Counted from the first letter of the stretch, positions 25,606 to 35,246 are shown. The stretch: DNA of 64,000 nt from an uncultured Planctomycetota bacterium (GCA_937944855.1 CALFAY010000012.1:44814-108813); one strand, 5' to 3'. A program made the numbers and translations. The notes: generated from the letters alone by a model not told the origin.

Positions 25606-27204
25606 GTGATCGCGCCCGTATCTGACATCGACCGGTCCGACTGCATCTACACTGTGGAGAAAGAGGGCGAGCATTTCGTGTTTCACAGCGGCGAACAATT
25701 CCGCTGGGAGCCGTTGCCAAAGGGGACCCGGGTCATCTACCCGCCTCCGCCTCTGCCGCCGCTGCCCGATGCCGACCAGGCCATCCAGGACGCTCTCGAT
25801 CATCCGCTGGGCAGCGAGCCGCTATCATCGCTGCTGCGCCCGGGCATGAAAGTGACCATCGCCTTTGACGACATCTCGCTGCCGCTTCCGCCCATGCGGT
25901 CGCCGGACATCCGCCAACGGATCATCGCAAAGCTGTTGGATCGACTCGGCCGCGCCGGCGTGGACGACGTTCACCTCATCGTCGCTATCGCCCTGCACCG
26001 CAAGATGACCGGACCGGAACTGCGGGAGATTCTGGGTCCGAGGATCTTCGACGCGTTCTGGCCCAAACGTCTGTATAACCACGACGCCGAGGATCCCCGA
26101 GGAAACGTGCTGCTGGGAACTACGGAGCGCGGCGAGGAAGTCTGGATCAATCGGCGCGTCGCCGAGTCTGATCTGCTCATCTACGTCAACATCAATCTGG
26201 TGACGATGGACGGCGGGCACAAGTCGATCAACACCGGCCTGACGACCTACCGAACCATCCGACACCATCACAACGTCCACACGCTGATGCACTGCAAAAG
26301 CTACATGGACCCCGCCAACAGTATGTTGCAGCGGACCTGCGAACGCATGGGGGCGGTGGTGGCTCAACACGTCCGCAGCTTCCACATCGAGACGACGGTG
26401 AACAGCGCAGCTTTTCCCGGCTTGTTCACCTACCTGCAAAAGCCAGAGCGGAAATGGAATATCTTCGACGCCGCCAATTTCCATGCCAGCCGCATCGGCC
26501 TCGACCTCCTGCCCTACGAACTGCGTCGCCGCATCTGGATGAGCCAACGTGCGCCCTACGGCCTGACCAGCGTCCAGGCGGGGCAGACCGATCTGGTCCA
26601 TGATCGCACCGTCGCCAATGTCATCCGACAGCAAGCGGTGCCCGTTCAGGGGCCAAGCGATGTCGTGGTCATGGGCATCCCCTACCTGTGCCCCTATAAC
26701 GTGAACTCGATCATGAACCCGCTGCTCCAGTGGGTCAACTCGGTGGGCTACGGATTCAATCTCTACCGGGGACAGCCGCTGGTCCGCAAGGGCGGAGTGC
26801 TCATCATCACCCATCCGCTCTACAAGCGTTTTCATTCGGAACACCATCCGAGCTACATCGAGTTCTACGATCGGGTTCTGGCGGAGACGCGGGACCCGTC
26901 CGTGATGGAAAAAAAGTACGAGCAGGAATTCGCCGAGAATGAGCGATATCGGCGGATGTATCGGGAAGGGCATGCCTATCACGGCGTGCATCCGTTCTAC
27001 ATGTGGTACTGGGGCATCTATGGTGCAGCGTGGGTCGGCCGAGTGATCTGCGTCGGCGGCGATCCGGCGACAGCGGAGCGGCTTGGCTTCAGCACGGCCA
27101 GTTCGATCCGCGACGCCCTCGAACAGGCCAAGGACGTGGTTGGAGCGGATCCGACCATCACCTGCTTCCACTGGCCGCCTTTGCTCTTGTGCGATGTCCA
27201 TTGA
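25606..27204 (+). CDS. LarA-like protein (DUF2088, nickel-pincer racemase family)
   Basis: Started at GTG 25606 with GAGGG upstream, the protein has 532 residues, about 100 more than lactate racemase. The family racemises or epimerises 2-hydroxyacids using a nickel-pincer nucleotide bound to a lysine. Likely active-site residues are present: His131 (ALHRKMT), His159 (YNHD), Lys206 in DGGHKSIN (the cofactor-tethering position) and His residues in RHHHNVH (220-225). The Asp-x-x-Arg motif of lactate racemase appears as D-x-x-Leu (DDISLPLP near 88), so the substrate may differ. A large C-terminal extension rich in aromatic residues (FYMWYWGIYGAAW) is distinctive. No LarB, LarC or LarE maturation gene is in the window. 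Confidence 0.8.
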   Translation: MIAPVSDIDRSDCIYTVEKEGEHFVFHSGEQFRWEPLPKGTRVIYPPPPLPPLPDADQAIQDALDHPLGSEPLSSLLRPGMKVTIAFDDISLPLPPMRSPDIRQRIIAKLLDRLGRAGVDDVHLIVAIALHRKMTGPELREILGPRIFDAFWPKRLYNHDAEDPRGNVLLGTTERGEEVWINRRVAESDLLIYVNINLVTMDGGHKSINTGLTTYRTIRHHHNVHTLMHCKSYMDPANSMLQRTCERMGAVVAQHVRSFHIETTVNSAAFPGLFTYLQKPERKWNIFDAANFHASRIGLDLLPYELRRRIWMSQRAPYGLTSVQAGQTDLVHDRTVANVIRQQAVPVQGPSDVVVMGIPYLCPYNVNSIMNPLLQWVNSVGYGFNLYRGQPLVRKGGVLIITHPLYKRFHSEHHPSYIEFYDRVLAETRDPSVMEKKYEQEFAENERYRRMYREGHAYHGVHPFYMWYWGIYGAAWVGRVICVGGDPATAERLGFSTASSIRDALEQAKDVVGADPTITCFHWPPLLLCDVH

Positions 27205-27211
27205 GCCAGCC

Positions 27212-27967
27212 ATGAACAAGCCGTTGACTGGCCGGGTGGCCTTGGTGACGGGAGCCGGCGTTGGTATCGGCCGTGCAATCGCCCTGTCGCTGGCCGAGGC
27301 CGGAGCTTTCGTCGGCATTCACTATCATCGAAGTGCTGCCGAAGCCGCCGAGACGTTGCAGCAGGTCAAGACGAATGGCGGAAACGGCGTGCTGGCTCAG
27401 GCCGATTTGACGGTCGAAGAACAAGCCGTCGGCGTGGTGCATCGGCTGGTCGAGCAGACAGGCCGACTTGACATCTTAATCAACAATGCCGGTTCCCCGG
27501 TGGCCTCGACCCGCATCGAAGATTGCCCGACGGAGTTATGGCGGCAAATCTTCGACGTGAACATGACCAGCGCGTTCATCGTGACGCGGACGGCAATGCC
27601 GCACCTGCGTTGCTCCGGGCACGGCAGTATCGTCAACAACTTGTCACTGTCCGTGCAGACCGGCGGCAGCGGTACCGGACCCTACGCCGCAGCCAAGGGG
27701 GCGCTTCAGGTCTTCACTCGCACGCTGGCTCGGGAACTGGCTCCGCAGGTTCGTGTCAATGCCGTCATGCCCGGCGTTATCGCCACCCGGCACCACGAAC
27801 AGTTCAGCACCCCGGAAAAGATGGAGGACTACCGCCGACAAACGCCGCTCCAAAGAAACGGGACCGCGGAGGAGGTCGCCGCCGCGGTCCGTTTCCTGGT
27901 CAGTGACGAGGCGTCGTTCATTACCGGGGCCGTGCTCGACATCAACGGCGGACGCTTCCTCCGCTGA
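27212..27967 (+). CDS. Short-chain dehydrogenase/reductase
   Basis: Starting at ATG 27212 gives 251 residues, the classical SDR size; an ATG at 27194 would overlap the previous gene and is possible. The cofactor motif is TGAGVGIGR near residue 11, NNAG lies near residue 90, and the catalytic residues are Ser in NLSLS and Tyr-x3-Lys in YAAAK. The C-terminus FITGAVLDINGGRFLR is typical of 3-oxoacyl-ACP reductase-like SDRs. It closes the five-gene operon, so it may reduce a keto or hydroxy group on the same lipid-like substrate. The best-known relative, FabG, has the same motifs and cannot be excluded. Confidence 0.88.
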   Translation: MNKPLTGRVALVTGAGVGIGRAIALSLAEAGAFVGIHYHRSAAEAAETLQQVKTNGGNGVLAQADLTVEEQAVGVVHRLVEQTGRLDILINNAGSPVASTRIEDCPTELWRQIFDVNMTSAFIVTRTAMPHLRCSGHGSIVNNLSLSVQTGGSGTGPYAAAKGALQVFTRTLARELAPQVRVNAVMPGVIATRHHEQFSTPEKMEDYRRQTPLQRNGTAEEVAAAVRFLVSDEASFITGAVLDINGGRFLR

Positions 27968-27994
27968 GACCGAGCCGCCGTGCTGCAAGCGCCG

Positions 27995-30187
27995 TCATTC
28001 GACGTTCAACGCGAACAGATATTGCTCGTACTCCCGACGCTCCCTGTCCTCCTTGGCCCGCAGTTCCTTCAGGCTAGCCTGGATCTTCTCGATCTCCGTT
28101 TCCTGCTGATCGAACTTCTGCAAGTAGCGTTTGTAAGCCTCGGCCGTCGTCGGCAGTTCCTTGAGATTGGCCCGCAACCGCTGCTGGTCCTGGCTGATCT
28201 CGTTGTACTGCCGGTTCAGCTCGGCGATGTCCCGCTGGGTAGCGGCCCATTTGTTCTTCAGTTCCAGGGCCTTGGCCAGGGCCTCCTTCACCTTGTCGCT
28301 GGCGACCGTGCTGTTGAGGAAGAAACGGATGGTCTGATCGTCGGCGTTGGTCAGTGCAATCTGCTGCACGACATCGCGCTCCTCGACGATTTCAGTGGAG
28401 GCCGACTTGCCGGCCTCGACGAGTATCTCGAAGCGATACACGTCCCGGCTGCGTTCGGCGTACCTTTCCGGGGTGATCAGTTTGAAATCCTGGCGGTAGG
28501 GATGTTCGACGATGAGCCGGCGCACCTGGTCGGTACGGTTTTTGATGTTGTAGGTCTTGGCCTCGCGGATCTTGTTGGTGGCATGGAGGATCCCTTTGAA
28601 CGCCTTCACTGCCGTGAGCCGTTGCGGATCGTGCTTAACCACCGGCTCGACTTCGACGCCGAGATCAATGGCGTAGCTCAAGAGCCGTTCCTCGTTCGGC
28701 TGAAGGTCCTGAATGCGGGCGTCGCCAGCATAGCTGTTGCCGTCAAATACGGTGATCGGACCCTGCATCAGGTGCAGTCCCGTGGTGTTTTTGAACTTCA
28801 AACCGTGCAGCGGAAACTTGGGATGCACAGACTGGTTGTAGATGCTGACTTTAACGCCCTCGATGGTCTGGTTGACAATGGGCAGCATGGCCGACTTCTG
28901 CCGCGACAGCGAAACCGGCGTCTCGATGAAGTACTGGAAGAAGTCGCCCATCTCCATCGCCGTGGCAGCGGAGGCGACGCCGGCGTCCAACTTCAAGATT
29001 TCCTTCTTGTCGACCCCGGCGTTACGGGCGCGATCGGCCTCGCCGCGCCCCAGGCTTTGGGCTTGCCGTTCCTCCAGTTCCCCGGCCCGACGCATGGTGG
29101 CAGCGGCAGCCTTGATGGCCGCTGCTTCCGGCGCACCGCCGGGTGGCGATGGAACCCCTTGGCTCTGTTGCAGACCGAAGAGTTCCTTGCGTTTCTCCAT
29201 CGCCCCGCTGTATGTCGGCGGCCGTAACGAGGCAAATAATTCCGGCTCGACAACGGGACGCGGAATGTAGAGCGGCTGGTAGAGGTCCATCTGGAAGCTG
29301 ATCGGACGGCCGGACACCAGGGCCATGCGGACGTTGTTCCAGTCCTCGTCGCTGGTGTTCTCGACGACGGCCCAGCCTTGCAGGAAAGCCTTCTTGCCCT
29401 CCTTGTCGATGACCAGGCGGTAGCTGGTCTTCCAGATCGGACTTTCGATGACATAGCTGACGCGGACCTGCCGTTTGCCCTCGCCGGCGAAATTGAGGCT
29501 GACCGCCTTTTTCTGCGTATCATGCGACAAGGCCAGCGTATCCAAAGCCCGTTTCAACTCATTGTCGATGATGGGATTGAGGAAGCGGACCCGCTGGATG
29601 TCGGCGAGCTTGACGCTCCTCATGCCGTCCGCGCACCAGAGGTTGACCAGTTCGACTTCGACCACGGCATCTTTTCCGGCCGCCTGACGCTGTTTCTCCG
29701 TGCCGATAATGACGCCGGTGAGAATGCCCGGTTGAGTCACGGCGGTCTGCTGGAGGACGACTTCGACCTTCTCGCCGCGAGCCTGATGCAGAACGGCCCC
29801 GAAGCCGGGGTTGTCGGTGAGGTTGATGGCGAAGCTGCGGAGCGTCTTTTCGATCGGATCGCGGCTGTCGTAGCTGACGGCGCTGATGTGCCCGCCGCCG
29901 AGGTCCTGCAAGACCATGCTCTTGAGCAGATCGTTGATGTTGTCCACGGGGAAAGTCAGGTCGATGCGGGTGTTGCCCTCGACTTCGCCTTCCCGCTCGA
30001 AAAAGCCGACGCCGCTGGAGAACAACACTACCCTGGTGATCGGCAGCTGCGGTCCCGGCGGCTTGAACGCTGGGCTGACCGGATCGCCCGGTCCCGGTTG
30101 AGCCGGCGTTTCGCCGGGCCGGAATGCCAGGAAAACCGTGGCGGTCAGGATGCCTGCCGCCACCATACCCAATGCGAAACGATGCAT
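27995..30187 (-). CDS. DUF4139 domain protein, exported, coiled-coil C-terminus
   Basis: The 730-residue protein starts at ATG 30187 after GGAGGTG. A single hydrophobic segment (residues 5-24) is a signal peptide or anchor. The body has beta-rich stretches such as TRVVLFSSGVGFFEREGEV, PIWKTSYRLVI, and WAVVENTSDEDWNNVRMALVSGRP, which are the hallmarks of DUF4139 (mucoidy-inhibitor-A-like) proteins. A Gly/Pro/Ala-rich linker lies near 325-380, and the last 100 residues form a Glu/Lys/Gln-rich coiled coil. The molecular function is not known; an envelope or adhesive role is plausible. It is divergent from trpG. Confidence 0.78.
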   Translation of the reverse strand: MHRFALGMVAAGILTATVFLAFRPGETPAQPGPGDPVSPAFKPPGPQLPITRVVLFSSGVGFFEREGEVEGNTRIDLTFPVDNINDLLKSMVLQDLGGGHISAVSYDSRDPIEKTLRSFAINLTDNPGFGAVLHQARGEKVEVVLQQTAVTQPGILTGVIIGTEKQRQAAGKDAVVEVELVNLWCADGMRSVKLADIQRVRFLNPIIDNELKRALDTLALSHDTQKKAVSLNFAGEGKRQVRVSYVIESPIWKTSYRLVIDKEGKKAFLQGWAVVENTSDEDWNNVRMALVSGRPISFQMDLYQPLYIPRPVVEPELFASLRPPTYSGAMEKRKELFGLQQSQGVPSPPGGAPEAAAIKAAAATMRRAGELEERQAQSLGRGEADRARNAGVDKKEILKLDAGVASAATAMEMGDFFQYFIETPVSLSRQKSAMLPIVNQTIEGVKVSIYNQSVHPKFPLHGLKFKNTTGLHLMQGPITVFDGNSYAGDARIQDLQPNEERLLSYAIDLGVEVEPVVKHDPQRLTAVKAFKGILHATNKIREAKTYNIKNRTDQVRRLIVEHPYRQDFKLITPERYAERSRDVYRFEILVEAGKSASTEIVEERDVVQQIALTNADDQTIRFFLNSTVASDKVKEALAKALELKNKWAATQRDIAELNRQYNEISQDQQRLRANLKELPTTAEAYKRYLQKFDQQETEIEKIQASLKELRAKEDRERREYEQYLFALNVE

Positions 30188-30376
30188 GTTTCACCTCCCG
30201 ATGAGCAGAGCGCGTTCGACTCGGTACTGTCTCGTAAGTTCAGACGAGCCAGCCACGCTGAGAGATTGGAACGGGTGTCGAAGGCGGCGAACGGCCGGTC
30301 TGGTCCGCGTTTCCCGTCCGCTTTCGCTAACTATGATGAAGAATAGCAGCGAATACAAGGCCGGACGGCGACGGGA

Positions 30377-30952
30377 ATGATTCTGCTCATCGACAACTAT
30401 GACAGTTTTACCTACAACCTCGTGCAACGGATCGGCGAACTCGATCCGACGGTGGATCTGCGCGTCTTTCGCAACGACCAAATCACGCCGGAAGAAGTCG
30501 CCGAGCTGAAGCCGACGCACATCATCATCTCGCCCGGCCCTTGCACACCGCTGGAGGCCGGGGTGTCCAACGAGATCATCCGCCGCTTCGCGCCGATGAT
30601 TCCGATTCTGGGCGTTTGTTTGGGCCACCAGTGCATCGGGCATGTCTTTGGCGGAAGGGTGGTGCGGAATTACCGGGTAATGCACGGCAAGGTGTCGGCG
30701 ATCCACCATGACAACAGGGGCGTTTTCCGCGGTCTGAGCAATCCTTTCGACGCCACCCGATACCACAGCCTAGTCATCGAGCGGGAAAGCTGGAACCATC
30801 CCGACTTCGAGGTCTGCGCATGGACGGATGAGAATGAGATCATGGGCGTTCGGCACAAGTCCTGGCCGTTGCACGGAGTGCAGTTCCATCCGGAAAGTTT
30901 CCTGACCCTGGAAGGCCCGAAGCTGCTCAAAAACTTCGTTTGGGGAACGTGA
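30377..30952 (+). CDS. trpG: Anthranilate/aminodeoxychorismate synthase component II
   Basis: This glutamine amidotransferase releases ammonia for the chorismate-using partner (TrpE or PabB). The 191-residue protein has the class I triad: Cys81 in GVCLGHQ, His171 and Glu173 in FHPES. The opening [17 protein letters not shown] and the oxyanion loop SPGPCTP are standard. TrpG and PabA cannot be separated by sequence, and in many bacteria one protein serves both. No trpE, trpD or pabB is adjacent; moeA follows after 9 bp. Confidence 0.9.
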   Translation: MILLIDNYDSFTYNLVQRIGELDPTVDLRVFRNDQITPEEVAELKPTHIIISPGPCTPLEAGVSNEIIRRFAPMIPILGVCLGHQCIGHVFGGRVVRNYRVMHGKVSAIHHDNRGVFRGLSNPFDATRYHSLVIERESWNHPDFEVCAWTDENEIMGVRHKSWPLHGVQFHPESFLTLEGPKLLKNFVWGT

Positions 30953-30961
30953 GGCGAAGCG

Positions 30962-32149
30962 ATGCTGACCGTTCAAGCGGCTCAGGAACTGGTGCTGCGC
31001 CACGCTCGCATCTTGCCCGCCGAAACCGTGGCCTTGGAGGCCGGTTTGTTAGGCCGGGTTCTTGCCGAGAACGTCGTTAGCGATCTCGATTCGCCGCCCT
31101 TCGACAAAGCCCTCGTGGACGGCTTTGCCGTCCGCAGCGGTGACGCAGGCGATCGAATGGTCGTTGGCGAAATCACAGCCGGGTCCGAATGGTCGCGCCC
31201 CCTCTCCGCCGGAGAAACAGCACGCATTATGACCGGCGCGCCTCTGCCTCCCGGGGCCGATGCGGTGGTGATGCAGGAGCGTGTCCAGCCTCTTGAAGGC
31301 GGACGTATCCGCATCGCGGAACCCGTTCGACCCGGACATAACGTCATGCCGCGAGGACGGGAGATGCGTCGGGGAGAAACGGTGCTGCGGCAGGGCCAAC
31401 TGCTTCGACCGCAGGAATTCGGTCTCCTGGCCACGGTCGGAAAAACTGCGGTTTCTGTCATTCGCCGTCCGCTCGTCGGCGTGCTCTCCCCTGGCGATGA
31501 ACTGGTCGAGCCGGATTGCGTTCCCGTTGGTGCCCAGATTCGAAATAGCAATGCCGTCATGCTGGCCGGGCAGATCGTCCGCGCCGGAGGCGAACCGCAC
31601 CTGCTCGGCATCTGTCGAGATGACATCGAACAGCTGCGGAAGCATATTCACGAAGGACTTCGGCACGACATGCTGTTACTGTCCGGCGGCGTCTCCGCCG
31701 GCAAGCTCGACCTCGTGCCCAAGGTTCTGACCGAGCTGGGTGTCCAAGCCATATTCCACAAGGTCGCCATGAAACCGGGGAAGCCCTTGTTTTTCGGCAA
31801 GAGGGAAACCTGTCTCGTGTTCGGCCTGCCTGGCAATCCGGTCAGTGCCCTGGTCGGCTTCAAATTGTTCGTCCATGTCGCCCTCAACGTGCAACGTGGA
31901 GTAACCGACTGCCTGCCGCGGTTGTCCGTGGCTCGCCTCGAATCGAGGTGGCGGCACTCCAGTGACCGACCGACATATCACCCGTGTCGGCTGCGCTCCA
32001 CGCCAGGGGGCTGGTTCGCTCAACCCTTGCCCTGGTTTGGCTCACCCGACCTGCGAACCGTTTGCGAATCGGACGGCTTCTGCGTCTTCGATCCCGGCAC
32101 CCGTTGCTACGAGGCCGGCGAAACTGTTGCCATTCTGCTTTCGGACTGA
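30962..32149 (+). CDS. moeA: Molybdopterin molybdenumtransferase MoeA
   Basis: MoeA inserts molybdate into adenylylated molybdopterin to make the molybdenum cofactor. The 395-residue length is normal. Signature segments are DSPPFDKALVDGFAV near residue 41, MTGAPLPPGADAVV near 90, LSPGDELVEPD near 177, LLSGGVSAGKLDLV near 239 and VFGLPGNPVSALV near 281. The C-terminal subdomain IV is short but present. It lies between trpG and lnt. No other Moco gene is in view, but the gene shows that the cell probably uses molybdoenzymes. Confidence 0.92.
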   Translation: MLTVQAAQELVLRHARILPAETVALEAGLLGRVLAENVVSDLDSPPFDKALVDGFAVRSGDAGDRMVVGEITAGSEWSRPLSAGETARIMTGAPLPPGADAVVMQERVQPLEGGRIRIAEPVRPGHNVMPRGREMRRGETVLRQGQLLRPQEFGLLATVGKTAVSVIRRPLVGVLSPGDELVEPDCVPVGAQIRNSNAVMLAGQIVRAGGEPHLLGICRDDIEQLRKHIHEGLRHDMLLLSGGVSAGKLDLVPKVLTELGVQAIFHKVAMKPGKPLFFGKRETCLVFGLPGNPVSALVGFKLFVHVALNVQRGVTDCLPRLSVARLESRWRHSSDRPTYHPCRLRSTPGGWFAQPLPWFGSPDLRTVCESDGFCVFDPGTRCYEAGETVAILLSD

Positions 32150-32255
32150 AGCGAAACTTCATCACTCGTGGGAATAGAATGTCTTTGTCGGGACTCACGA
32201 AGTAAAGAGAGGATTTCCCGATGCCACAGCCGATAATCGCGCAGGAAGTGCCCTC

Positions 32256-33938
32256 GTGAGTGCAATCAGTCCGAGCACCTGTGAACCCATCAACTGCCAG
32301 CCCTCGCGGCTCGTCCCGATCCTTGCCGGGCTGGTCGGCGGCGGACTGACTTACCTCGGCTTCTTCCCGGCCAATCTCGGCTTCGTGGGTTGGTTCAGCC
32401 TGGTGCCTTTTGTTTACCTCGTCGCTCGCTCCGATTCTCGGGGTGTTGATCTGGGCACTTTTTTGGGCGGTTTGCTGTTCGGCACAGTCGCGGTGCACTG
32501 GGTCCGCTTCGCCGCCCCGATAATGATCTTTGCCTGGATCGGTCTGGCTCTGCTACTGGCGACACATTTCCTGCTCTTTGTCGTCCTGTCCCGCTGGCTG
32601 GTGCATTCCGCCCGCTGGCCAGTGCTGCTCGCCGCACCGATCACCTGGACGCTCCTGGAATATGCCCGCGCCCACATCGACATCGGCTTTGCCTGGTATC
32701 TGTTAGGCCACACGCAACACGATTATTTGCCTGTCATCCAGGTCGCCGATCTGTTCGGAGCCTACGGGCTGAGCTTCCTGCTTGCGCTGGTCAACGTCGC
32801 CCTCTACCAGCTGGGAGCATGGTTGCTTCATCGTCGCTGGCCGCAGTGGTCGCAGCAACGGCTCGGCCTCGACAAACCGAACACGAGTCTGGTCCGCTTC
32901 GGCCTGATGCTGAGCCTGGTTCTCGTGACAGCATCCCTGGCCTACGGTTTGTGGCGGCTGGGACAGGCGGATTTCGAGGTCGGCCCGCGGATCGCCTTGG
33001 TTCAGGGAAACGTGCCCCAAGAGATCCGCAACGATCCGTCGCAGGGGGCCTTGCAAAACGCCCATTTTGAAGAACTTGGCGAACAGGCGAAGAGCACCGG
33101 AGCGGACCTGATCGTTTTCCCGGAAACCAGCTTCACCTTTGAATGGCTGTTTCCGCCGGAAACGGACGCTGTTGAGCTGACCGAACTCGGTCAAGAACTG
33201 CTGGAAACCAGCCGCCGCTTCGCCGCCACCAAACCGAAAGCCTGGAATGCGACATTGCTGCTTGGCATCAATTCCCTGATCGTCCGCGGCGAGGAGTTTC
33301 GACCGTTTAACTCGGCGATCTTGCTCACCCGCGAGGGCGTGGTTTGCGGTACCTATCACAAGTGCTGTCGGGTGCCGTTCGGCGAGTATTTACCCTTCCG
33401 CGAAACGCTGCCGTTCATCAAGGTGTTGTCGCCCTACGACTTTGACTACGGCATTGATCCCGGCTGGGAACTGACACTCTTCGATCTGCCGGGGGAAAAG
33501 CCGTATCGTTTCGCCGTGTTGATCTGCTACGAAGACTCGGTGCCGCATCTGGCCCGACGTTTCATGCGCATAGCTCCGGACCGACCGCCAGATTTCTTCC
33601 TGAACATTTCCAACGACGGCTGGTTCCGTTGCTCCGAAGAGCACGAACAACATCTGGTTAGCGCTCGCTTTCGGGCCGTGGAAACACGCCGGGCTTTGGG
33701 CCGGGCAGTCAACATGGGCATCAGTGCCGTGATCGACGGTAACGGCCGGATCATCGCTTTGCCAGGACCGACGCTGCGGGAGTCCAAAGGCTTCGCCGCC
33801 GTCTTAGCGGCGAACATCCCCATCGACCGCCGTTTCAGTTTGTACGCCTGGTGGGGGGACGTGCTCCCCGTCAGCTGCGGAATCCTGACCGCCCTCGGCT
33901 TGATCGCGGCAGGGATCATGAGCGTCGGGCGACGGTAG
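32256..33938 (+). CDS. lnt: Apolipoprotein N-acyltransferase
   Basis: Lnt adds the third acyl chain to the N-terminal Cys of lipoproteins at the inner membrane. The 560-residue protein has about seven N-terminal membrane segments and one near the C-terminus, flanking a nitrilase-type domain. The catalytic triad is visible as Glu290 (FPETSF), Lys369 (YHKCCRV) and Cys424 (LICYEDSV). The start is GTG 32256 with AGGAAG upstream; an ATG at 32221 is closed by a stop. Its presence fits a diderm envelope and the lipoprotein signal on PstS. It converges on glgC with only six bases between. Confidence 0.93.
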   Translation: MSAISPSTCEPINCQPSRLVPILAGLVGGGLTYLGFFPANLGFVGWFSLVPFVYLVARSDSRGVDLGTFLGGLLFGTVAVHWVRFAAPIMIFAWIGLALLLATHFLLFVVLSRWLVHSARWPVLLAAPITWTLLEYARAHIDIGFAWYLLGHTQHDYLPVIQVADLFGAYGLSFLLALVNVALYQLGAWLLHRRWPQWSQQRLGLDKPNTSLVRFGLMLSLVLVTASLAYGLWRLGQADFEVGPRIALVQGNVPQEIRNDPSQGALQNAHFEELGEQAKSTGADLIVFPETSFTFEWLFPPETDAVELTELGQELLETSRRFAATKPKAWNATLLLGINSLIVRGEEFRPFNSAILLTREGVVCGTYHKCCRVPFGEYLPFRETLPFIKVLSPYDFDYGIDPGWELTLFDLPGEKPYRFAVLICYEDSVPHLARRFMRIAPDRPPDFFLNISNDGWFRCSEEHEQHLVSARFRAVETRRALGRAVNMGISAVIDGNGRIIALPGPTLRESKGFAAVLAANIPIDRRFSLYAWWGDVLPVSCGILTALGLIAAGIMSVGRR

Positions 33939-33944
33939 TCCTCT

Positions 33945-35246
33945 TCAAATCACCGTCCCATCGGGCACGACACCGGCTTTGGGAATGACCACGATACCAT
34001 CGCGAATGGAATAGTTCGGTCCGTCGGCGTGTTCGAGATTGCGTTGGTTGGTAATGCGGACGTTGCGTCCGATGCGGCAATCCTTGTCGATGATAGCTCG
34101 TTCGATCACCGAACCTTCGCCAATGCCGAAGTCGGGCAAGCCTTCGAGACGGTTGCGACGGCGTTCCTCATCGGTTTCGTAGCGGTCGGCTCCGATGACA
34201 ATCGTGTCGCGGATCGTGACGTTGGGACAAATGCGGCTGCGGACGCCGATGATCGAGCGTTTCAGGTCGGCTCCCTGCATCACGATACAGCCGTCGCTGA
34301 CCAGACAATTCTGGATCGTTGCCCCGGAGATCCGCGAGGCCGGCAGGAAACGCATCCGGGTGTAGATGACGCCTTCCGGGGCGTGGAAGTAAAACGGCGG
34401 ATTGTCCTGCGTCAGCGCCAGGCTCGCCTGATGGTACGCCTTGACCGTGCCCAGGTCTTCCCAGTAGCCGTCGAACAAATGGGCCTGGACGCGGTAACGG
34501 CGGTAGCTGTAAGGGAAAACGTCCTTGCCGAAATCTGCAAAGGGGGGTTTGTGTTCCAGCAACGCCAGCAATACGTCCTTGTTAAAAAGGTAAATGCCCA
34601 TGCTGGCAAGATACTGGCGGTTGCGGGCAGAGATTCCGCGGCGTTCGATCCACTCCACCGGGGTGCGGACGGAATCAAGGGCCTCCTCGGTCTGCGGCTT
34701 CTCGACGAAATGGATGACGCGCCCGGAATCGTCGAGCCGGACGATGCCCAGAGCGGGAGCCTCGCCCCGGGCCACGGGGATGACCGCCAGGGTGATGTCG
34801 GCGTTGTTGCTACGATGCGTCTCTACCAGGGCGTGGAAGTTCATGCGGTACAACTGGTCTCCGGAGAGGATCAACACCTGATGAATCCACGGTTCCTGCA
34901 AATAGCGGATGTTCTGGCGGACGGCGTCGGCCGTGCCCTGATACCATTCGCTCGATTCCATCGTTTGCTGGGCCGCCAGAATCTCCACGAAGCCGCCGCC
35001 AAAGTGGTCGAGCCGATAGCTGTGCGAAATGTGGCGATGCAGGCTGACGCTGAGAAACTGGGTGAGCACATAGATTTTGTTGATGCCGCTGTTGAGGCAA
35101 TTACTGATGGGGATGTCGATGAGGCGATACTTGCCCGCCAGCGGAACGGCCGGCTTGCTGCGGTGGGCCGTGAGCGGATAAAGCCGAGTGCCGCGCCCGC
35201 CGCCTAGGATCATGCACAGGATGTTCTTCATGCTCACCGGATTCAT
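33945..35246 (-). CDS. glgC: Glucose-1-phosphate adenylyltransferase
   Basis: GlgC makes ADP-glucose, the committed precursor of glycogen. The 433-residue protein begins with the nucleotidyl-transferase loop ILGGGRGTRLYPLT, then RSKPAVPLAGKYRLIDIPISN, and ends with left-handed beta-helix hexapeptide-like repeats (SIIGVRSRICPNVTI, SVIERAIIDKDCRIG) as in other allosteric GlgC enzymes. The sugar-phosphate site SGDQLYRMN lies near residue 129. GAGG precedes ATG 35246. No other glg gene is adjacent. It is divergent from the kinase gene. Confidence 0.93.
   Translation of the reverse strand: MNPVSMKNILCMILGGGRGTRLYPLTAHRSKPAVPLAGKYRLIDIPISNCLNSGINKIYVLTQFLSVSLHRHISHSYRLDHFGGGFVEILAAQQTMESSEWYQGTADAVRQNIRYLQEPWIHQVLILSGDQLYRMNFHALVETHRSNNADITLAVIPVARGEAPALGIVRLDDSGRVIHFVEKPQTEEALDSVRTPVEWIERRGISARNRQYLASMGIYLFNKDVLLALLEHKPPFADFGKDVFPYSYRRYRVQAHLFDGYWEDLGTVKAYHQASLALTQDNPPFYFHAPEGVIYTRMRFLPASRISGATIQNCLVSDGCIVMQGADLKRSIIGVRSRICPNVTIRDTIVIGADRYETDEERRRNRLEGLPDFGIGEGSVIERAIIDKDCRIGRNVRITNQRNLEHADGPNYSIRDGIVVIPKAGVVPDGTVI

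Noticed and set aside
25825..27318. A 497-codon open frame on the minus strand opposite the LarA-like gene
   Set aside because: It mirrors a gene with clear family motifs, has no ribosome-binding site, and its His/Asp/Val-rich composition is typical of antisense frames in GC-rich DNA.
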